A stretch of DNA of 22,363 bases from Actinomortierella ambigua. Lineage: Eukaryota > Mortierellomycota > Mortierellomycetes > Mortierellales > Mortierellaceae. Under the pieces are notes generated by a model, which was not told the origin of the DNA, searched no databases, and was given only the letters and a program-made list of their open reading frames with translations. The position numbers and the translations under genes are program-made. Below are positions 19,934 through 22,363 of the stretch, piece by piece (within the stretch, counting starts at the first letter, position 1; every line of letters begins with the position of its first letter). The stretch spans positions 812 to 23,174 of the forward strand of contig JAAAJB010000554.1 in assembly GCA_016098155.1 (NCBI GenBank). Reading direction: 5' to 3'.

Positions 19934-22281
19934 ATGGATACAGCAAAGCCAACTTCTTTGGCACACTCGGGAACATCATCGCGGCGTCCCATTCACCAAT
20001 CCTCATCCTCTATCCACTCATCCACCTTCTCACACCACGACACTGCCATCCCCATGTCCTCACTGAACAACAGCAACAAGGCATCGCTCGGACATGACGC
20101 TCTCCCACCCCCCGTAGACTTTTCCGAGGCAAGTCCCAGCCTCGGACTACAGTTTCGTGGTCTCGCCCGCAAGACTCTTTCGTACCATCGCCATCAGATC
20201 AAGATCAACATTGGCTGTTTGGTGATTTGGCCCTTCTTCATTGTCACCCTCGTCTATCTCCTCTCCTTGCTCCGCCCATCATTTCCAAAGGAACCGGATA
20301 CCGACAGTCGATTATGTGTGAACGAAGCAGACCCCTTCTACGGGGTCTTGCACAATATGGAGGCCCCCACTTTCTCGCCATTCGGCTCAACTTCTCTCAA
20401 ATTCGTCAACGGTGCTGTTGTGGCTCCATGGTTTCCTCAAGACCTTGGTGAAACATTGCCTGATCCTCTACCTTGTGTTCGGTGGTTTGGCGATCACATC
20501 CCCGTCAAGCATCCTTATGAAAACGCGTCGTTTCCTTTTCAGCCTGAGCCACACACGTAAGTTTGTAGGCGGGACACTATCCTCGCTTACATAGGCAGCA
20601 TGAAGTGATGTGTGTTATTGTCGCTGTAAGTCCTGTTGTTTCCTCAACAAGTGTGCATGGTAGATTGATTTATCTTCTTTGGGATCCTTTGCTATTCATG
20701 ATGGCATTTTGTAGGTTCTATACACCACCTCCCGCCGGTACATGGTACAAGGCCGAAGAGGTGCTAGAGAAGTACCCTCGTACAGATAATAGCTTTGATA
20801 GCACAGATATGGACGGGTATCCAAGGAGGCGAGAACCTCGTGCATTCGAGCAGTACAATTCGATTCAGCAGAACGTCTTCATTTACTATCCGGACAATCT
20901 CCAGAGTGTCATTGGCCAGTTCCCGAACGTCACCCCCAGCTTCTCCACACCCTCGGAGGGCATTTGGCCCCCCACCGACCCTTCAATTGTCTACAAGGCC
21001 CCCAACAACACCGCCTCTAGTCTGCTTGGCAACATCCCTGTCCGCTATACGAATATGGGGGAGAGCTACTTAGGCTTTCTGTGGTCCATGGACGGAGAGC
21101 GGTACGAGACCTCCAAGTTTATCCGCGTTCCTGATGTTGCGTCTATGAATGCCGCTCTACTCAAGATGATCGCCATCGCCAGCAACGGCAGCATATATAA
21201 TGAGGATGCCCTCAAGGATTTTGGGGGAGGCTGGCCTTTCGGTGGAATGATCATCGACTCGGTCGATATGGATCAGATGCGGCTCAAGATGACCATGCAC
21301 ATGACCATGACCAAGTCGAAATTCCCAAAAGAAGTTTTCCCAGAACCGCCCGCAGGACTGCGACAGCTGATCACGATGAGCCAGATGACTTCGTCGCTGA
21401 TGAAGCACAAGTTTGGCAGCAACTTTACGATTACGCAGGGCATTCGCATCATGCCGTTTGTCTGGAGCCCCAAGTCGCTGTATAACGCGTCCTTGAATGA
21501 CATGCCGTACTTCATCCCCCCCTTTGCACTTGTCTTCTTGCTCCCGATGTTTGTCTGGATGCTTGTCCAGGAGAAGGAGGATCGACACTGCATGATGATG
21601 GCCATGGTAAGTAATTGTCGTGAATTCATGTTTCTTTGGGCGCTAAACACCTTGAATGTCACTCACTCTCTCTTTCTCTCTTTCCCTCATGTTCCGTATA
21701 GAACGGTTTACGAAAGCCTGTCTATTATGCAGCGCACTACATTGAATTCATGTGCCTGCAGCTGGTCATGTCGCTCTTCTTTGGTTTTGCGACGGCGGCC
21801 TACAAGATGGAGCTCACCGGGCGGACCAGTCCCGGTTTCTTGGCCATCACCTTTGTGATCTGGGCCCATACACAGATCACTCTTTCCTTTGTGCTGGCCT
21901 CGTTCTTCAGCCGAGCACAGAAGGCCAGTCTGATGGTCTACTTCTTTGTGGCCGTTTCGTGTGTCATCGCCATGGCGCCCACAACAGTCTTCCGCAGCGG
22001 CATCCCGACCGTGTGGTCGATCCATCCGATCTTTGCCCTCTTTCGCGTGCTCCAGGTCGCTAACCAGCGGGCGACCATGATCAACGGTTTGTATCCGGTG
22101 ATGGTCAGCGACATTCGACCTGGCACCACTGTTTTCACCAATTTGATGATTTTGCTGGCTCAGAGCGTGATTTTCATGATCCTCACGGGGTAAGAAATGT
22201 TGTCAGTTGACATTTTGTTCCATGTGTTTCGCGCAATCACTATATTCTTATTCATCGGTCTAACATTGGGGCCTCCATCGC

Positions 22282-22331
<50 letters not shown>

Positions 22332-22363
22332 GCATAGCTACCTGGATGCTGTTCTTCCCTCCG
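19934..22363 (+). CDS. ABCA-subfamily ABC transporter, N-terminal membrane half (partial)
   Basis: Exons 19934-20556, 20715-21606, 21702-22189 and 22338 to the window edge; about 676 residues are visible and the gene continues outside. Order: a Ser-rich cytosolic N-terminus; first membrane helix at about 93-113 (CLVIWPFFIVTLVYLLSLL); a large extracytosolic loop of some 390 residues with many N-glycosylation sequons (NAS, NVT, NNT, NGS, NFT); then the ABC2-type helix cluster from FIPPFALVFLLPMFVWMLVQ. The sequence after that helix, QEKEDRHCMMMAMNGLRKPVYY, matches the ABCA motif of a charged EKE loop followed by MNGL. Four more helices follow, and the last visible exon reads GYLDAVLPS, the conserved ABCA YLD.VLP just before the first ATPase domain. 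ABCA proteins move lipids or related compounds across membranes; the substrate is unknown. The ATPase domain lies beyond the edge. Confidence 0.9.
22284..22324 (+). repeat. TC microsatellite at the intron 3 acceptor of the ABC transporter
   Basis: 41 bases of uninterrupted TC dinucleotide repeat, ending 13 bases before the CATAG acceptor at 22337. It forms the polypyrimidine tract. Confidence 0.9.

Noticed and set aside
1..22363. tRNA, rRNA, transposon ends or CRISPR-like arrays
   Set aside because: No cloverleaf with GGTTCGAATCC-type arm, no transposase or reverse transcriptase motifs, and no regularly spaced repeats were found by eye.

Overview
This is nuclear DNA from a filamentous fungus. 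The genes are compact but split by many short GT-AG introns, usually 100-300 bases. Upstream regions are rich in CT microsatellites, AATAAA-type signals follow several stop codons, and the gene families are eukaryotic or fungal (a fungal-type transcription factor middle domain, a DUF229 alkaline-phosphatase-like membrane protein, a full-size ABCA-type transporter, OTUD6, prefoldin-like ASDURF). The style (Q-rich regulator, ABCA transporter, Sel1 proteins, CT-rich leaders) suggests an early-diverging fungus, possibly Mortierellomycotina. That placement is inference from style, not proof.

Layout from left to right. 1-1148 has no convincing gene; a short, possible Snf7-like first exon is noted at 924-975. 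1149-2609 is an intronless Sel1-repeat protein (+). 3023-4029 is a calmodulin-like EF-hand protein (+, three exons), whose first intron needs a rare GC-AG boundary. 4261-4497 is a protein-kinase-like fragment broken by an in-frame stop. 4643-5299 is a four-exon gene for a 78-residue protein that I recognise as ASDURF-like, the small prefoldin-like subunit of the R2TP/PAQosome chaperone assembly; it is easy to miss because every exon is tiny. 5926-8810 is a DUF229 type II membrane protein (+, three exons). 9028-9908 is pyroglutamyl-peptidase I (-, two exons). It is divergent from 10149-11689, an OTUD6-type deubiquitinase (+, four exons), with a shared 240-base intergenic region. 11690-13350 holds no recognisable gene. 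13351-18731 is a large polyglutamine-rich transcription factor (+, five exons) with the fungal middle homology domain but no visible Zn2Cys6 cluster. 18732-19933 is apparently gene-free. 19934 to the right edge is the first membrane half of an ABCA-subfamily transporter (+, cut off by the window).

There is no operon logic here. The genes look like unrelated housekeeping and regulatory functions: protein turnover (pyroglutamyl peptidase, OTU protease), chaperone assembly (ASDURF-like), calcium sensing (EF-hand) and lipid or drug transport (ABCA). No mobile element, tRNA, rRNA or CRISPR array was seen. The most useful results are the hidden ASDURF-like gene, the kinase relic beside it, the GC-AG intron, and the transcription factor without a visible DNA-binding domain.
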